A stretch of DNA of 64,000 nucleotides from Merluccius polli (lineage: Eukaryota > Chordata > Actinopteri > Gadiformes > Merlucciidae). Location of the stretch: assembly GCA_030340625.1 (NCBI GenBank), contig JAOPHQ010005707.1, forward strand, positions 124,001 through 188,000. The letters are read 5' to 3'. Position numbers and translations under genes: made by a program. Shown in pieces: positions 1-11,478 of this stretch. Positions within the stretch are counted from its first letter, which is position 1, and every line of letters starts with the position of its first letter. A model generated the notes under the pieces. It worked only from the letters and a program-made list of their open reading frames with translations. It ran no database searches and had not been told where the DNA came from.

Positions 1-275
1 GAATTCTAGGCATCTCTGGACAAAAGCTACTCTTCTCATTCCTGTTTTTGCCTGTTTAAAAATGCTTGACAGATGTGGAGATAGTAAGAATAAGAAGAGG
101 TAGCAGGAAATATCAATAGTGAAATATGAAAAAGGTATATTTGTAAGTATGTTTTCAAGGTTAATAGGTCACTAGACACCTTAGCTGACATGAATTATGT
201 AGACATTCTGTTATGTTCAATCATATAGGTTTTAAATTAGTTTTGTCAAGGCGTGGCACAGCTGCACCTCAGTAC
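1..275 (-). other. ugp2 intron sequence at window edge
   Basis: No coding signal or repeat was recognised; AT-rich intronic DNA between exon 4 and the next exon outside the window. Confidence 0.6.
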
Positions 276-461
276 CTCTATCTGCTGAACGGTGAGATCC
301 AGGAAGGTGTTCTCATTGCGGACACTGATCAGGCTCTTGGGGCCCTTGCAGCCCATGCTGGTTCCCAAGCCTCCATTGAGCTTTACCACAACCAGCTTGT
401 CCAGACAATCAGCCACGCTGTGAGGCAGGCCCCGGGATGCCACACGCTCATAAGGCTGAAT
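276..461 (-). CDS. ugp2: ugp2 coding exon 4 (nucleotide-binding loop)
   Basis: The 186-nt (62-codon) exon has acceptor CCTACCTCCACAG and donor GTACTG. It encodes KLVVVKLNGGLGTSMGCKG and NTFLDLTVQQIE, the signature uridylyltransferase loop of the GT-A-like fold. Phase 0 at both ends; the next exon is off the left side of the window. Confidence 0.97.
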
Positions 462-3400
462 CTGTGGAGGTAGGATAGGGTTAAGGAGAGAAAGAGGGGG
501 ATGGAGAGAGAAGAAAGAGAGGGGCGAGAGAGAGGGGGCAAATAAAAAATTGATAGATGTGGGGCGGGAAAAAAGTAAAGGATGGGGTAACAAAAGGGGG
601 AGGAAAGAGGGGGGGTAAGAGATGTGGAAAAGAAAATAAAGGGTGTGAGAGGGAGAGAAAGGAGAGAGTGAGCGAGGCAAGGGGGGAAAGGGAAAGAGAA
701 TAAGATACAGAGGAGAGAGTGCCCAGTTAAGTCAGTTAAAGTTCAATGGCATTGAAGCGGCAACAAAAAAGGGACTTTAATCTGACTGGAAACTAGAGCA
801 TTGGAATGTGTGTTTGTGTGTTAGGGGGAGAAGCCTAGAGACAGTTTTTGTCAGTTTTTTTAATCTGTGTGCCCAATTTGTATAGTTTAATATATTAAAA
901 CTCATATGAAACAAGTGATTAGAGAATACAAAAGTGTTATTTTTTATTCATAAGTCCTTCCATTAACTGGGGCAACTCTAATCTGACCTGTGCACATAAC
1001 ATGTAGGGAAAACCATGATAATACATGCCAGCAACTGAATCGAATTAAGATAAACCAAAGTTCCTCATCTCACACTATTAAGATTCAAGGGATGTTCCAC
1101 CGATTCTTCGATATTTTAATGGTCTCCAAGTTGCCTAAAAAAGCCTACAAATGCAAAAATTGCTTATAAGTGTGTTCTGTAAATCAAAATATGCCATGGA
1201 ATGTCCTGGCAAATGGCTTTTTCTTGGGACTTCCGGGTTTTCAAAAACTACAAGCACTTTTTCAGTAACCTGAGCCCTCCTGAAATTTTACAATGGCTGC
1301 TAGCAATGAATACCAATCTACAGATCAAATGAGAAATAACTTCAGTCAAATCTTACTGAGTGGTAGCAGTGACAGATATTTATTTGAGCCAGAATACACT
1401 AGGAGTTTCACAGAATAGTCGACTATCAAAACCACTAGTCGACACTATTCACCCGAAGATAAATCACACATGCGCTATTGTGGATGATGGATTGCCATAA
1501 AAGGAAAAATGTTCTACTCATGTTTATTAAATTACCAACCCATTATTATTAGTAGGTAGAGCTTTTTGGTATCTTTTGCCTTCGTTTAGAAATAGCTGCA
1601 AAGCGTCTCTCATTCAAGTAATAAGTATTAATAAGTAGAAGTAAGTAAGTAAGTAAGAAGTAAGTATCGCTTCATGGACAAATAGTTTCATGGCTATGTT
1701 TATAAATGCCCAGAGTTTAAAGTTTACTAGTGCACTTTCAGCATCGCAATGCTTGAATACATGCAGCATAGAAGTTGGCAAATAGGTTTATGGCAATGTT
1801 TATTTTTGCAGTATACCATTTTCCGGGTTTACTCATGTAGTATTAGCGAAACCAAAGCACAGCAGGCTCACGAAGATGCGGTTTGGCATTTGTACCCGTG
1901 AAGACAAGGATTACAATATTTTGACACACGTTTTGAGGCTACAGGGCGAGGAGTGCACCAGAGAGGAGAGTCTCCCAATGCATCCATGTTGGCGCTATCG
2001 TTCGATTGCTGCTAATTTAACTTTCCCACTACCGAAACCGGAGCCTCAATGTGATAAGTCGGTGGTCTCTAATAAGAGCAACATTGAGCCTCCTCCTCAA
2101 AACCCCTAATTTTGAAAACAACTAAACAAACTAAGTTAATTGTCTGTCAAGTCAAAGGTTACATTTATTTAAAGGTCCATATATAAATATGATATCCACA
2201 ATATTATTATTATTTCTGAGTCATTTACAGTCTTACAGGCTATTTCAACCATGGTAAATATAGTAGGCCTACTGTAGTGCATGATGGTGCCAGTAAACTG
2301 GTATACCATAACATTGGTTGGGAGTGGGATCTTCCATCCTTATCACTAAATGTAGTATTCATTTGATTATTTATTTGTATGTTGGTGAAATATTGAATCC
2401 TCCCCTCTCTGTCCCACAATAGTCATCTCTCATTTAAAAATAATTTGAGTATTTTAGGAAATATGACTAACTCTAATCATAGTGGGAGGAATATTAGTAT
2501 TATGGCATCCAATCCAAAGCTATATGAGGTTACATAACTCGTCATTTGCAGACTCTTCGTTCTTTCAAGGTAAGTACAAGGTTGTATGTAATTGTATGTA
2601 ATATAAGTAATATAATATTATTTTATTATAAAGTTTCTTAAAGTGGCAATCTCGAAGATTGACGTTCCGTTCTCTTTAAATAGAATTTCTTTATTGTCAT
2701 TGTACTGATGTATACAACAAAATTCAGGCCCACTGCCTGAGCGGAGCTCAAATATAAAGGAGTTAAAAAAAACAGTGAGAGGATAAAAACTGTACATACA
2801 AAACTCACACGCACCCACACACATTGCACACACATTATGCCTACATATGCACCATTATGTATTCCACTACTGAGTAATTATAATAATAATAATTCCAGAA
2901 TAGAATATTGCACTGCAGGGGTGCAGGGGTGGCTATTGCACAGACTACATATAAGTATTGCACAGTATAAATATTGTCTATGGGGGTTGTTCTTTCAGTG
3001 CAGAGTTCAGTGTTGTGATGGCCTTGGTGTAGGAACTGTTGACGACACCTATGGCGATAAGCGTAATTGCAGGTGTGTAATTAGCAAAGATAGTGACTTA
3101 AAAATATATAGCCTACACACATCAAAATATAAACTGTAGGAGCCAAACAACATTTTAACATCAATTGTGTATGTATTTAGTGTTTTTTTGTTCCCTATAT
3201 TAATACAACAACAAAAAAGCATCTCACCGAGTCCTCTGGAGGACGTTGAATTTTGATCCACTCTACTGATGGCCCCTTCACTTTCAAAAACCTGTGGAAG
3301 AGCTTTTTGAAGCCCTCAAAATCTTTCCTGGACACCTGAAACACAAATAATATAGAAACAAAGCCTTTAACTTAAACTTAACTGAAAATGGTTTGTATTT

Positions 3401-3908
3401 GGTTGTAAACTTGTTGTCTCGCTTACAGCCAATTAATACAACATGGATAATATGCTATGACCAATGCTGGTTACCTTGTTTTCTCTTTTTTAACACCTTA
3501 AAAGTATTCTGCATGTAGTTTATTTACTAACATATGGGAAATACATAATGCACAAACAAAAAGGAGTAACAGGAAATAGCCTGGAGGCATCTGTATAACT
3601 TTATAAAACAACTCTACAAAGTAGAAGACACTAGACATTTGATAGCGGCAAACTAAAGATTCTACTTGTTTTACATTTTAATCCATGCTGTGGAATCTAT
3701 AGCCTACTGCTCTGGAATTCCTTACAACACAGGTAGCTTAACTTATCATGGGTGCACTGCACTACAAAACCAGAGCAGAACAGACAGATAAGTGGTGTAG
3801 CTTAGAAAATAAGATCCCTGTTTGAGATAGAGAACTTGTCATCTCTCATTGCCTTTCTTCAATCTGAACCACAATCATGGCCACTGGGTTATGTAAAACA
3901 ATGATGTA

Positions 3909-3978
<70 letters not shown>

Positions 3979-5340
3979 AGCTCTCATTGATGTAATTGTA
4001 CGGTATGTGATGTTATGCTTCCCCTCAGTTTCTCCTCCACTTTCCAAATGACTACCAGATGGGTTTTGGGATAAGGAGAGAATGCTCTGCACGTTTGTAA
4101 CTACATTCCAGTGGTTGATGACGTTTTCTCATTCAAGAATGTCTGTGAAGCCTTTGTATGTGTAATGTGTCAATATGTTCTGGATATAATATATCTGAAT
4201 GTTCATGTACAGTGAAGGCCTTATCAAAGCCTGCTTCCCTTGTTCTATTTTAATTGTGTGCTTGCATTTGTGTGTGTTTAGATTTTGGTATTATGTGAAG
4301 TGCATTATTCAAATAAAAAGGATTAGATTAGATTAGATTAGATTACAATCCAAGCCATGTTTCTGTATGCCAGTTGTTTTATAGATACCACCAATGTCTT
4401 TCTTGCCTAAATAAAATCCTCCTGCTCCTGGGGCAGGATAGTCTAGTGCATGCTGTTCAAGTGCCAACCAAAAGGTTGTAGGTTCAAACCCTAACATCTT
4501 AAAATTGTAAAAAAAATAATAAATAAATAAAAAGTAGTAAAATTGGGTGTGTACCTCCTTCTCAGCCCCCGATGCTGTGTGCAAGAGTTGTTCCAGCTCA
4601 ATGTCCATTGAGCTCTCCAGCTGCTGCACCATGACTTCCTGAAATTTAGCCATCCCCCTGCTGGCCACTCCCTTCCTCAGATCTAGGAATAAACAAAAAA
4701 ACCTGGTCATTTGCGTGAAAAGCACTACTCTTACATTGAACAATGTGTGAATTTGAGGACAGGCAGTTGTGACAACCTCAGATAGAGGGCCGAGAAGTCT
4801 GAAAATAAAAAAACGGCAAGGCGGGGATAAAGAGATACGTATTTCTATCCAGAGAAAGAGACAGGGGGAAATTCCATTGGAAGAAGCAAGCATGATGGCT
4901 AATATTGAAACTTGTTACATTAAACTGAGTAAAGAGAGAGTTCTTCTTCACATTCATACTACGTTTTAGAGTTGTGAGTAGGTTTGTTAGGATATGTGAC
5001 GCCGCAATATATTCGTTTTACATCACATGTTTTAAAAGATATTTGGATTGTCTATGGTTGCTAAACTGAATAGTTTGTTCAAACTCAGATACTGTACGTA
5101 AAGTTGGTCCAAAGTAGACATATAATGTCTTAATATCAAGTGTAACTGACAGTAGGGAAATTTGTTTACGCCAGTATCAGTAGGCTATTTGCAGGATCTT
5201 ATCAGTACGATGTGACAAAGTACAGGGTAACAAGCGTGATATAACAAATGTGAGAGACGGTAAGTTTAACGTTAAAATATTTTAAAATCGACTAACTCTT
5301 CCGCTAATAAATATCACTCACCTCCCACGTAAAGTGCCAT
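276..5340 (-). CDS. ugp2: ugp2, UDP-glucose pyrophosphorylase (UTP--glucose-1-phosphate uridylyltransferase), 5' half of gene
   Basis: The enzyme makes UDP-glucose and diphosphate from glucose-1-phosphate and UTP in the cytosol, feeding glycogen, glycoprotein and glucuronide synthesis. Four minus-strand exons join in phase: 5340-5322, 4682-4555, 3335-3228 and 461-276. Each internal junction has AG acceptor and GT donor dinucleotides. The joined protein contains the family's N-terminal helix region, the block FLKVKGPSVEW, the conserved RPPEDS, and the nucleotide-binding loop LNGGLGTSMGCKGPKS, whose Gly-rich and Lys residues bind UTP. The remaining exons (catalytic core and C-terminal oligomerisation beta-helix) lie beyond the left edge. 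The start MALYVGDLRKG differs from the human N-terminus, as expected for the poorly conserved first residues. Introns hold LINE, SINE and microsatellite sequence. Vertebrate UGP2 identity is near certain; which teleost paralogue (a or b) it is cannot be told. Confidence 0.95.
462..3227. other. ugp2 intron 3, largely unannotated
   Basis: Purine-rich polyG/GA stretch at about 475-720. Around 1270-1450 there is a plus-strand stretch reading like a decayed reading frame (MAASNEY..., then SDRYLFEPEYT), reminiscent of proteins in fish mobile elements, but stops break it and I cannot name it. A LINE 3' fragment lies at 2682-3045. The rest shows no recognisable gene. Confidence 0.4.
2682..3045 (-). 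mobile_element. CR1/L2-group LINE 3' UTR fragment
   Basis: The plus strand reads tttattgtcattgtac near 2688. Its reverse complement is the polyadenylation-like end GTACAATGACAATAAA seen on many fish CR1/L2-group LINEs. Repeated attgcac motifs and a GAAGAAGCTGTT-like 3' UTR relic follow to about 3040. No coding part remains. It lies antisense to the plus strand within ugp2 intron 3. Confidence 0.55.
3228..3335 (-). CDS. ugp2: ugp2 coding exon 3
   Basis: The 108-nt (36-codon) exon has acceptor TTTGTGTTTCAG and donor GTGAGATG. It encodes DFEGFKKLFHRFL, GPSVEW and RPPEDS, all strongly conserved in UGP2. Phase 0 at both ends. Confidence 0.95.
3911..3977. repeat. (TG)n microsatellite
   Basis: Uninterrupted TG dinucleotide run of about 33 units inside ugp2 intron 2. 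Confidence 0.98.
4321..4346. repeat. (GATTA)n short tandem repeat
   Basis: About five units of GATTA directly after an AATAAAAAG tail at 4312. This looks like the 3' tail of a decayed retroelement. Confidence 0.85.
4415..4500 (+). mobile_element. tRNA-derived SINE head (decayed)
   Basis: The plus strand has TAGTCTAGTGCATG, resembling a pol III A box, and 30 nt later GGTTCAAACCC, a good B box. An A-rich tail (aaaaaaataataaataaata) follows. The layout fits a short tRNA-derived SINE. It sits in ugp2 intron 2, just downstream of exon 2. Confidence 0.55.
4555..4682 (-). CDS. ugp2: ugp2 coding exon 2
   Basis: The 128-nt exon follows an acceptor TTTATTCCTAG and ends GAG before GTAC. It encodes MAKFQEVMVQQLESSM and the acidic helix that follows, matching the N-terminal helical segment of vertebrate UGP2 (FQEV...ELE pattern). 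This segment precedes the catalytic domain. Confidence 0.9.
5322..5340 (-). CDS. ugp2: ugp2 first coding exon (19 coding nt)
   Basis: ATGGCACTTTACGTGGGAG is followed directly by GTGAGTG, a strong donor. It ends in codon phase 1 and joins in frame to the AT at 4682, recreating GAT (Asp). The start is chosen because it is the only ATG that precedes a good donor in the right phase. The 5' UTR would lie at coordinates above 5340. Confidence 0.8.
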
Positions 5341-5652
5341 AACCTTTCAACTAAGTAAAGCAAGTCAAATAGCCACGCAAGTCCAATAATCACAGGTAAA
5401 TATTCCAGATGCAGAATAAATCAGTTAGGCCTGTTACGCTCATAAATGATAGGCTACAATACTCAGAAGAATGTTCCCTGGCGTAAATTACAGACGGTCA
5501 TTCATAAAGCATTAGGCCTACTGTTTTCTGTCTTGTGTTGTTCCGTGTGAAGAAGAACACTTGGGAAAATGAACGCCCCTCTGACTACCACTACCACCAC
5601 CTCTCTCTGTAGGTGGACGATAAGATGGGAAGCACCTTTCGTTTACCTTTGA
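5341..5652 (-). promoter_or_regulatory. putative ugp2 5' UTR and promoter region
   Basis: This is the sequence immediately upstream of the ugp2 ATG. I see no clear TATA box or CpG island, so the transcription start cannot be placed. The assignment rests on position only. Confidence 0.35.
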
Positions 5653-5785
5653 ACCTGGCGAGGTTCCTAACATAACCGGGTTCTGGTCCTAACATTACCT
5701 AGTTCTGGGCCTAACATAACCTGGTTCTGGTCCTAACATAACCTGGTTCTGGCCCTAACATAACCTGGCTCTGTTCCTAACTACT
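5650..5785. repeat. 22-bp minisatellite upstream of ugp2
   Basis: Five to six degenerate copies of a unit like CCTAACATAACCTGGTTCTGG. Copies differ by single substitutions (accggg, acctagttc, acctggctc). Confidence 0.85.
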
Positions 5786-7180
5786 GCTGCATCCGAGCTG
5801 TACTTTTACTGCTACTCGAGCCAGCCTCCTTCCTCGGACCACGTCACAGTGACCAGTCTTCTTCTCGTAGGCCTATATATGTTTTTGCTTCGTCCTACTG
5901 AACACGTCGCTGTTTTTCTTTCTGTTCACGTTCATTGGTAATAACCCAAGCATATACACAACACGCAACAGACGGTCATACAACAACCAACAAGAAGTTT
6001 TAAGACTTTCGATGACTGAGGAAATTAATTAATGATGGATTAGGCACATTGCTACATTAGGAAGGAATGTGGTGACTTTACGAAGTCGCGTTTACAAACA
6101 AGACTGATAACATGGTCTTCCCAGAAAGACAGGAAAAGTTCGCCCTCAACAGCAGAAGGAAAGTCGTTGTTGATGTATTAAAATAAAGCGGCAACACTCA
6201 TTATGCAACAACCATGAGCAATGTGACTGTAGGGCCTATATTGAATTGAAATGTCTAATGACAACAAACACCCGACACGGTGTACAAAAAAACACATTTT
6301 TGATTTAGATAAATGTTCTTACTGTGAATATGTCGGCTGCAGGCGAATGCAAGTCGTTTGGGCGGCCTAGTAAGGAGTGATGATAACCTAACACCGGATA
6401 TACGAATTCCGGATTTTGACCGGATTCGGCATAACGCAATAATAATTCAAATATTGACCGAATACGTTTGTAAAAGGTGACACGTTTACGGTACAATACA
6501 TTGAAATGCCCTTCCAGCAAGAATGGTTATCAGCGCTTAGACTACTGCGTAAGCCAATGAAAAACGTGCCTTTAGATACGTATTCATAACACGGAAGACG
6601 CGACCAATACATTTCTGCTACGTTTACGCATATGCGTTAAAGCATGGAGGAAGTATTAGCACGTCAACAGCATTTAAGAATCTTCCGGGTTTGAACCTAA
6701 ACCAATAAATTCCAATGACAAAGTGTTAACTTCCACTACAAATTTTAACGATTAGTTGAACGAGATACAATGAGTGCAGACGTGAAACAAGGTTTTTAGT
6801 TGTGGATGATCATTCACAGTCTATTTCAAAACTAGTTGTGCAATGTAGATTTGCTAGTGTATTGCTATATACATCACATTTGACGTGTGAATTTGTACTA
6901 TTTTCTAGGAATACATATTTTGTTCCCAAAATGTAAGGAAAGCTCCAATAAGTTACTTTGAATAAGGAACCAACTTCAATGTCCACAGAATCGGCCTGTG
7001 CTGAGCTCAGTAAATCAATAGGCCTACAACCTTTGTAAACGATTTTGCATTTGTCTCTGGTATACACATTTTTAGCATGTTACTACAATGTTTACGACAT
7101 GTGTTACTGAAATGTATAATCTATACAAAATAATACAAAAATAAATAGCACACACATACAGGCTACACATACACACATCC
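5786..7180. other. intergenic stretch with nothing recognised
   Basis: AT-rich DNA without a coding frame, TIR or LTR that I can support on either strand. Confidence 0.5.
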
Positions 7181-7200
7181 CCCCCCCCCCCCCCCCCCCC
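7180..7200. repeat. poly-C homopolymer
   Basis: A run of about 21 C residues followed by aactgg. Confidence 0.95.
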
Positions 7201-7300
7201 AACTGGATCAGAGCAGACAACGTCGGTCAGTACAGTTATGGATCACATTACTCTGTATAATGTCTTTAGAGTGTGTGTTGTGGGTAACATATAAGAGAGG

Positions 7301-7301
<1 letters not shown>

Positions 7302-7369
<68 letters not shown>
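7302..7369. repeat. (TG)n microsatellite
   Basis: A TG run of about 33 units. Confidence 0.97.
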
Positions 7370-7370
<1 letters not shown>

Positions 7371-7732
7371 GGGGTGTTACTGTTCGGGTAAGTCAAGGTT
7401 TGAGGTTCGGTACTCAGAGGGGAACCGTCAGGGCCCTCTAGGCCCTCAGAGAGGTCCTAAGATATTCTAGATATTCTAATTTTATTTGTTTTAATTCATC
7501 ATTTGGACAATCAACATCTAAACAAAACTGTTTCTGAGGAAATAAACCCTTCAAACCTGCCTATTCAATTTGTGCTGGAATGTGAAGGGTTAAATTAAAT
7601 ATATCCTCTCTAAATGGGTGGGCTTTGTTATCGCTAACTTTATAACAAGTTCCGCCCGCTGTGAGGGACACGAATCACAAGCTAATAAACTAGCTCACTA
7701 GCTTATGGAGAAGGGTCCCAACTGCAGACCTC

Positions 7733-7836
7733 CCTCCAGAGGCCCCTAGTTCTGTGAGCCAATGGGGTTTGAGCATGACCTCATGATCTGCCTCCAGAGG
7801 CCCCAGTTCTGTGAGCCAATGGGGTTTAAGCATGAG
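7733..7836. repeat. tandem duplication, about 58-bp unit
   Basis: The block CTCCAGAGGCCCC...TTCTGTGAGCCAATGGGG...AGCATGA occurs twice in a row (starting near 7733 and 7791) with few differences. Confidence 0.85.
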
Positions 7837-8261
7837 TAGTACCCCAAAGATAACCTTGCATCACCAGGCTCTCTCTGCGCAGAAGAGCCTGGGGTGCATC
7901 TCATGTCTCTTAAATTGCATCCATGTTTCCCTCACTTGCATTTTTTCCTTGTGTCCCTCCCACCGAGGATACATGGAGAGACGCAAGGAAACCATGCAAG
8001 GACAGAGGAAAGGAGGAAATATGTTTTTAGAGAAATGAGACGTCCTTTCCTCTGAAGCAACATCCATTTTTGATGACAGCGGCACAGCTGGATCTGCTGC
8101 CAGCGTCTGTACCCATTATACCATTATACTCACACGGACACAAACAGTAGCCCCCACCCCCTGCCTTCATGACTCCGTTTAGACACATTTATCTTTTTGC
8201 CTCTGCTATTGTTGCTTGCTTTCCCTTGTTGGGTTTTTATTGTAACTGTTACTCTTCCTAT

Positions 8262-8388
8262 TTTTATTTTTATGGAAAGTACTTTGTAACTTTTCTTTGA
8301 AAAGTGCTATATACATAAAGTTATTATTATTATTATTATTATTATTGTTATTGTTATTGTTATTATTATTATTATTATTATTATATCA
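8262..8388 (+). mobile_element. LINE (L2-like) 3' tail with (ATT)n
   Basis: TTTGAAAAGTGCTATATACA is followed by AAAGTTATTATTATT and a long ATT run, the usual 3' end of fish L2-type LINEs. Only the tail remains. Confidence 0.6.
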
Positions 8389-8577
8389 AGAACCATAAAA
8401 TAACGGGCACTTGTACTGTTTCGCTGCCATCTCGTTCAAATTTCCTAGATGTTAGGGGCGGAGTTATTAACAAAATGGCGTTCTGCTGTGGAGAGTTACG
8501 GGAAGGCTGATCTCGTGTATCGTCGCTCATAGCTCCTCGCTCTCGATTCCTTGCTCCTCGGTGCAGAAATAAGAGCT

Positions 8578-9077
8578 TTGGGCCCCGATCAGACAGAGCA
8601 CTTTTGCAGGTTGCAAAACGCAAGGCGCACCGCACTGCCTTTTATTGTTGAAGCCTACAATTTAAAAAAAGAGCAGCTTGCTTTTTTTGGCTAGGCAACC
8701 CCGAACCACCTGTCCTTAGCCTAACCATTATTTTCGCACAGTTGTCCTCACCACCACAGAAGGCCTGCCTCTCAATTCATCCGATTGGACAATGGGAAAA
8801 AACACAAATGACATAGGGTGCATTTCTGCTCAGAGTTGAAGATTTTTCAACTTGAGGCATTCAGGGCTCATGAGCCCTGCAGCAGTCTTTTCACAGCTGT
8901 GGGGAAGAAGCTGTTCTTTAGCAGGGCTGCTGCAAAAACGCAAGGTGCATAGCGTGGAAAAATGCGAGGCGCTCAGCAACGCAAAAGCAGCGAGCAAAAT
9001 GCTTCACTCTCATTGAAAACAATTACAAAAAAGCCACCCCAGGCTGCTAAAAAGCACTCTGTCTGATTGGGGCCTTG
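8578..9077. mobile_element. MITE with TIR GGGCCCCGATCAGACAGAG
   Basis: GGCCCCGATCAGACAGAGCA at the left is mirrored by GCACTCTGTCTGATTGGGGC at the right, about 500 bp apart. The interior has GCAAAACGCAAGGCGC-type repeats on both sides. A LINE fragment (8846-8930) is embedded. No coding content. Confidence 0.6.
8846..8930 (-). mobile_element. LINE 3' fragment (same family as 16986-17500)
   Basis: CATGAGCCCTGCAGCAGTCT and the following tcacagctgtggggaagaagctg are shared almost exactly with 16991-17040. There the adjoining sequence encodes reverse-transcriptase C-terminal residues on the minus strand. Confidence 0.6.
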
Positions 9078-9462
9078 GGATGTCCTTCAAAATGGCGGAC
9101 CCGAATGACTTCCAGTTCAAGCGAGGATCGAGGAGCAAGGAAATGACAAATAAAAGACATGAGATGCACCCCTGGTGACTATTTACTGTTTGTGATCCGG
9201 TCTAGAGCCCACCTACTCCAAAACTGTATCCGGTCCTGCATCCGGTTTATGCTTCAGTGTTATCGGTGTGGTAGGCGGCGATGCCATTAAAGTATTTAAA
9301 TTAGCAAAAATTGTTTAGCTCCAAATTGTTTTACTTCATTTTATGCCCTACTATGACGCCCCTGGTTTCCGAGCGGAATTGGTTTTTGGAGCACAGACCA
9401 TTTCTGTATCCGCTCTAGACCGGATCACAAACTGCAAAGTTGGAATAGCCCCAGAATACCCC

Positions 9463-9529
9463 GAAGAAGAAGAAGAAGAAGAAGAAGAAGAAGAAGAAGA
9501 AGAAGAAGAAGAAGAAGAAGAAGAAGAAG
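9463..9529. repeat. (GAA)n microsatellite
   Basis: About 22 GAA units, abutting a LINE 3' end. Confidence 0.97.
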
Positions 9530-9660
9530 CTTTATTGTCATTGTACAAGAATACAACGAAATTTCGTTTGGCATCATCTCTCTATTGAGCTACATGGCAC
9601 ATTTATTAAAATATAGTAAAATAGTAGTGAAAGAAGTAACCTAGATAAAATGCAGTTTAA
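9530..9660 (-). mobile_element. LINE 3' end fragment (CR1/L2 group)
   Basis: The plus strand gctttattgtcattgtac is the reverse complement of the LINE tail GTACAATGACAATAAAGC. It is next to the GAA run, which probably grew from the LINE's simple-repeat tail. Confidence 0.55.
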
Positions 9661-9673
9661 AAATGTTATGTAC

Positions 9674-9707
<34 letters not shown>
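9661..9707. repeat. (TA)n microsatellite
   Basis: TA run that forms the left flank of the 5.8-kb inverted-repeat element. Confidence 0.9.
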
Positions 9708-9710
<3 letters not shown>

Positions 9711-10300
9711 GGTGCATCAGTTGCCCCCTAAAATAGAAATACTTGTCTGATCTTAATGCAGTTTCACACTGATGTTCCTTTTCAACTAGAAAGAGACCCT
9801 GTGAAATTTAAAAAAGATCAAACAATCTCTAGGGGTGGCAACATCGTTGTACAATGTGTGCATCTGTATTATACAGAAAATGGGAAGAAAATGGGAAAAT
9901 CAAGTAGACTGATGACAATACATACAATCTTTTCTTTATTAGCAGGCTTGGAACCTATTAGTCTATTTGCCAGGAATGTGAACCCGGAAATGTTGAGTAC
10001 ACCAAAGTTTTTTGTTAGAAATGTATAGTATGGGTCCCCAGCATTAAGAAACTGCCGGATGCTAACTTGCATATGTTGGGCAATTAGCATAATTAGCATT
10101 ATTAGCGTTAATTAGCATAATCGCCTATATGGGCAATATTTCAGCAACTGCTTGGCCGATTTGGACAATATTGGAATGGTTTTGGGGGTTATTGAGGATG
10201 CTGAATCTATTTCTGACATTTTCAAAATTCAAAATGGCAGTTTAAACCAAAAGTGACCATATTTCAACTCCCGGTGGGCCGTTCTTGATGAATTTTGAGT
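9708..10300. repeat. left inverted arm of the 5.8-kb element
   Basis: It matches 14190-15511 in inverted orientation, in two blocks: the outer about 150 bp (including AGGGGTGGCAACATC) and the inner 270 bp with attagcataattagc repeats. The right arm holds about 650 bp of extra sequence between the two blocks. Confidence 0.75.
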
Positions 10301-10654
10301 CAATTTAGAAGTTTTAGAGGACACTGAATCTATAAATATAAATTGTAGGATATTTATGAACACAATTATCCAAATGATGCAGAATATGTACATTTTAATT
10401 CACATAACATCACACTCTGAGGTGACACTGGAGGTAAACAAAGGCAAGTACCATATCAAACTATAATACTATGGATAAATAACATAGAGAAAGGAGTATA
10501 ATACATGTTACAGGTAGAACACAAGAGTCCTGGAACAGGTTTTAAAACACAAGTATACCCAAAATTATCAGAGCAGAAAACTCTATGTGCATTATTCTAC
10601 TTCATCAAGCAAGAGCGCCTTGCAATTCTGCTACTCTGCACTATATAAGCATAT

Positions 10655-10968
10655 TGTGGCGACCGGTGCGGGAGGAATGAGACAGGAGCCCAGGGTTACA
10701 TGTTTACGCAACTCCCGTGCCCCATACACCGCACGACCCCGGGAGTTGCCTTTATTTGTACACCCATACACTCACATAGAATCACGGCACACCTGACAAA
10801 CACCACTAGCACTCTCACTCACGGTCCAACCCCTACCCGAGACCCCCATAGGGTCCAACCCCTTGCGCAGGTAACCCCTTGCGCAGGTAACCCCTTGCGC
10901 AGGTAACCCCCATAGGGTCCAACCCCTTGCGCAGGACCCCCATAGGGGGCATGGCCGTGATCGCCACA
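10655..10968 (-). repeat. LTR (3' LTR) of TRIM-like element
   Basis: 314 bp, TG...CA ends. It contains a tandem CCTTGCGCAGGTAACC module with three copies here against two in the partner LTR, which accounts for most of the length difference. Confidence 0.9.
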
Positions 10969-11459
10969 CAGCTCCCCCCTGAGGGGTCAGTCGTCCCCGA
11001 CGACCCCCTCACCCGACACATAGTCCCTCAATTGTTCGGGGGCCCGGCGGCGCCGGCTAGGCCGCTGGGGCGAAGTCCAGGCCTGGAACCCTCCTCTCCG
11101 TCCTCTTCCTGCTCGCAGTAGTCCGCCCGTCGGACGTGAGGTCGGGAGGCACCGGTCGTCTGCAGGCCAGTTTGGTCGGAACGCTCTCGTTCCGCCCGCT
11201 CCGTCTCGTCCATCGCAGCACCGAGGTTCGTGGCCTGGAGGTCCCGCTGGGCTGCCGGGGCCAGGTCCAGAGGACTTGCACCGCCGTCCCCTCCAACGCT
11301 AGGGCAAGCTGGGTGGCTGTGCACCAGTCGCGCCCGTCGCGACCGGTGACATGCCAGGAGCTGAAACGCCGGGCCATTCCTCCGTCTCCTCCTCTTTCGG
11401 CCGCGCCGCCATAGGCAATCCCCACTCGGGAAAGGTCCTCTTCTCCATCGTCCGTTCTG

Positions 11460-11478
11460 ATCCCACTTCTGACACCAA
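11460..11478 (-). promoter_or_regulatory. tRNA-Leu primer-binding site
   Basis: The minus strand reads TGGTGTCAGAAGTGGGATC right after the 5' LTR. This is complementary to the CCA end and acceptor stem expected for tRNA-Leu (family knowledge), with one mismatch. Confidence 0.75.

Larger units (their letters stand above)
7884..9173. mobile_element. hAT-like MITE arms with insertions between
   Basis: TGGGGTGCATCTCATGTCTC near 7890 is mirrored by GACATGAGATGCACCCCTGG near 9153-9172, the ends of a common teleost non-autonomous element. The interior holds gagaaatgagacgtcc, a LINE tail and another inverted-repeat element, so the copy is interrupted. No matching 8-bp target duplication was found, so the two arms may belong to different copies. 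Confidence 0.4.

Noticed and set aside
213..473. Plus-strand 86-codon frame
   Set aside because: It is the antisense shadow of ugp2 exon 4.
1201..1240. CTTGGGACTTCCGGG near 1216 as an L1 start
   Set aside because: Short match only, with no L1 sequence following it.
3889..4092. His/Thr-repeat frame
   Set aside because: Artefact of a TG microsatellite; same for 7208-7396 and 16690-17410.
7884..9173. Single hAT element spanning the two arms
   Set aside because: The 8-bp flanks do not match, so I kept it as low-confidence arms rather than a defined insertion.
9343..9588. Poly-Glu / poly-Ser frames
   Set aside because: GAA microsatellite read in two strands; no flanking gene structure.
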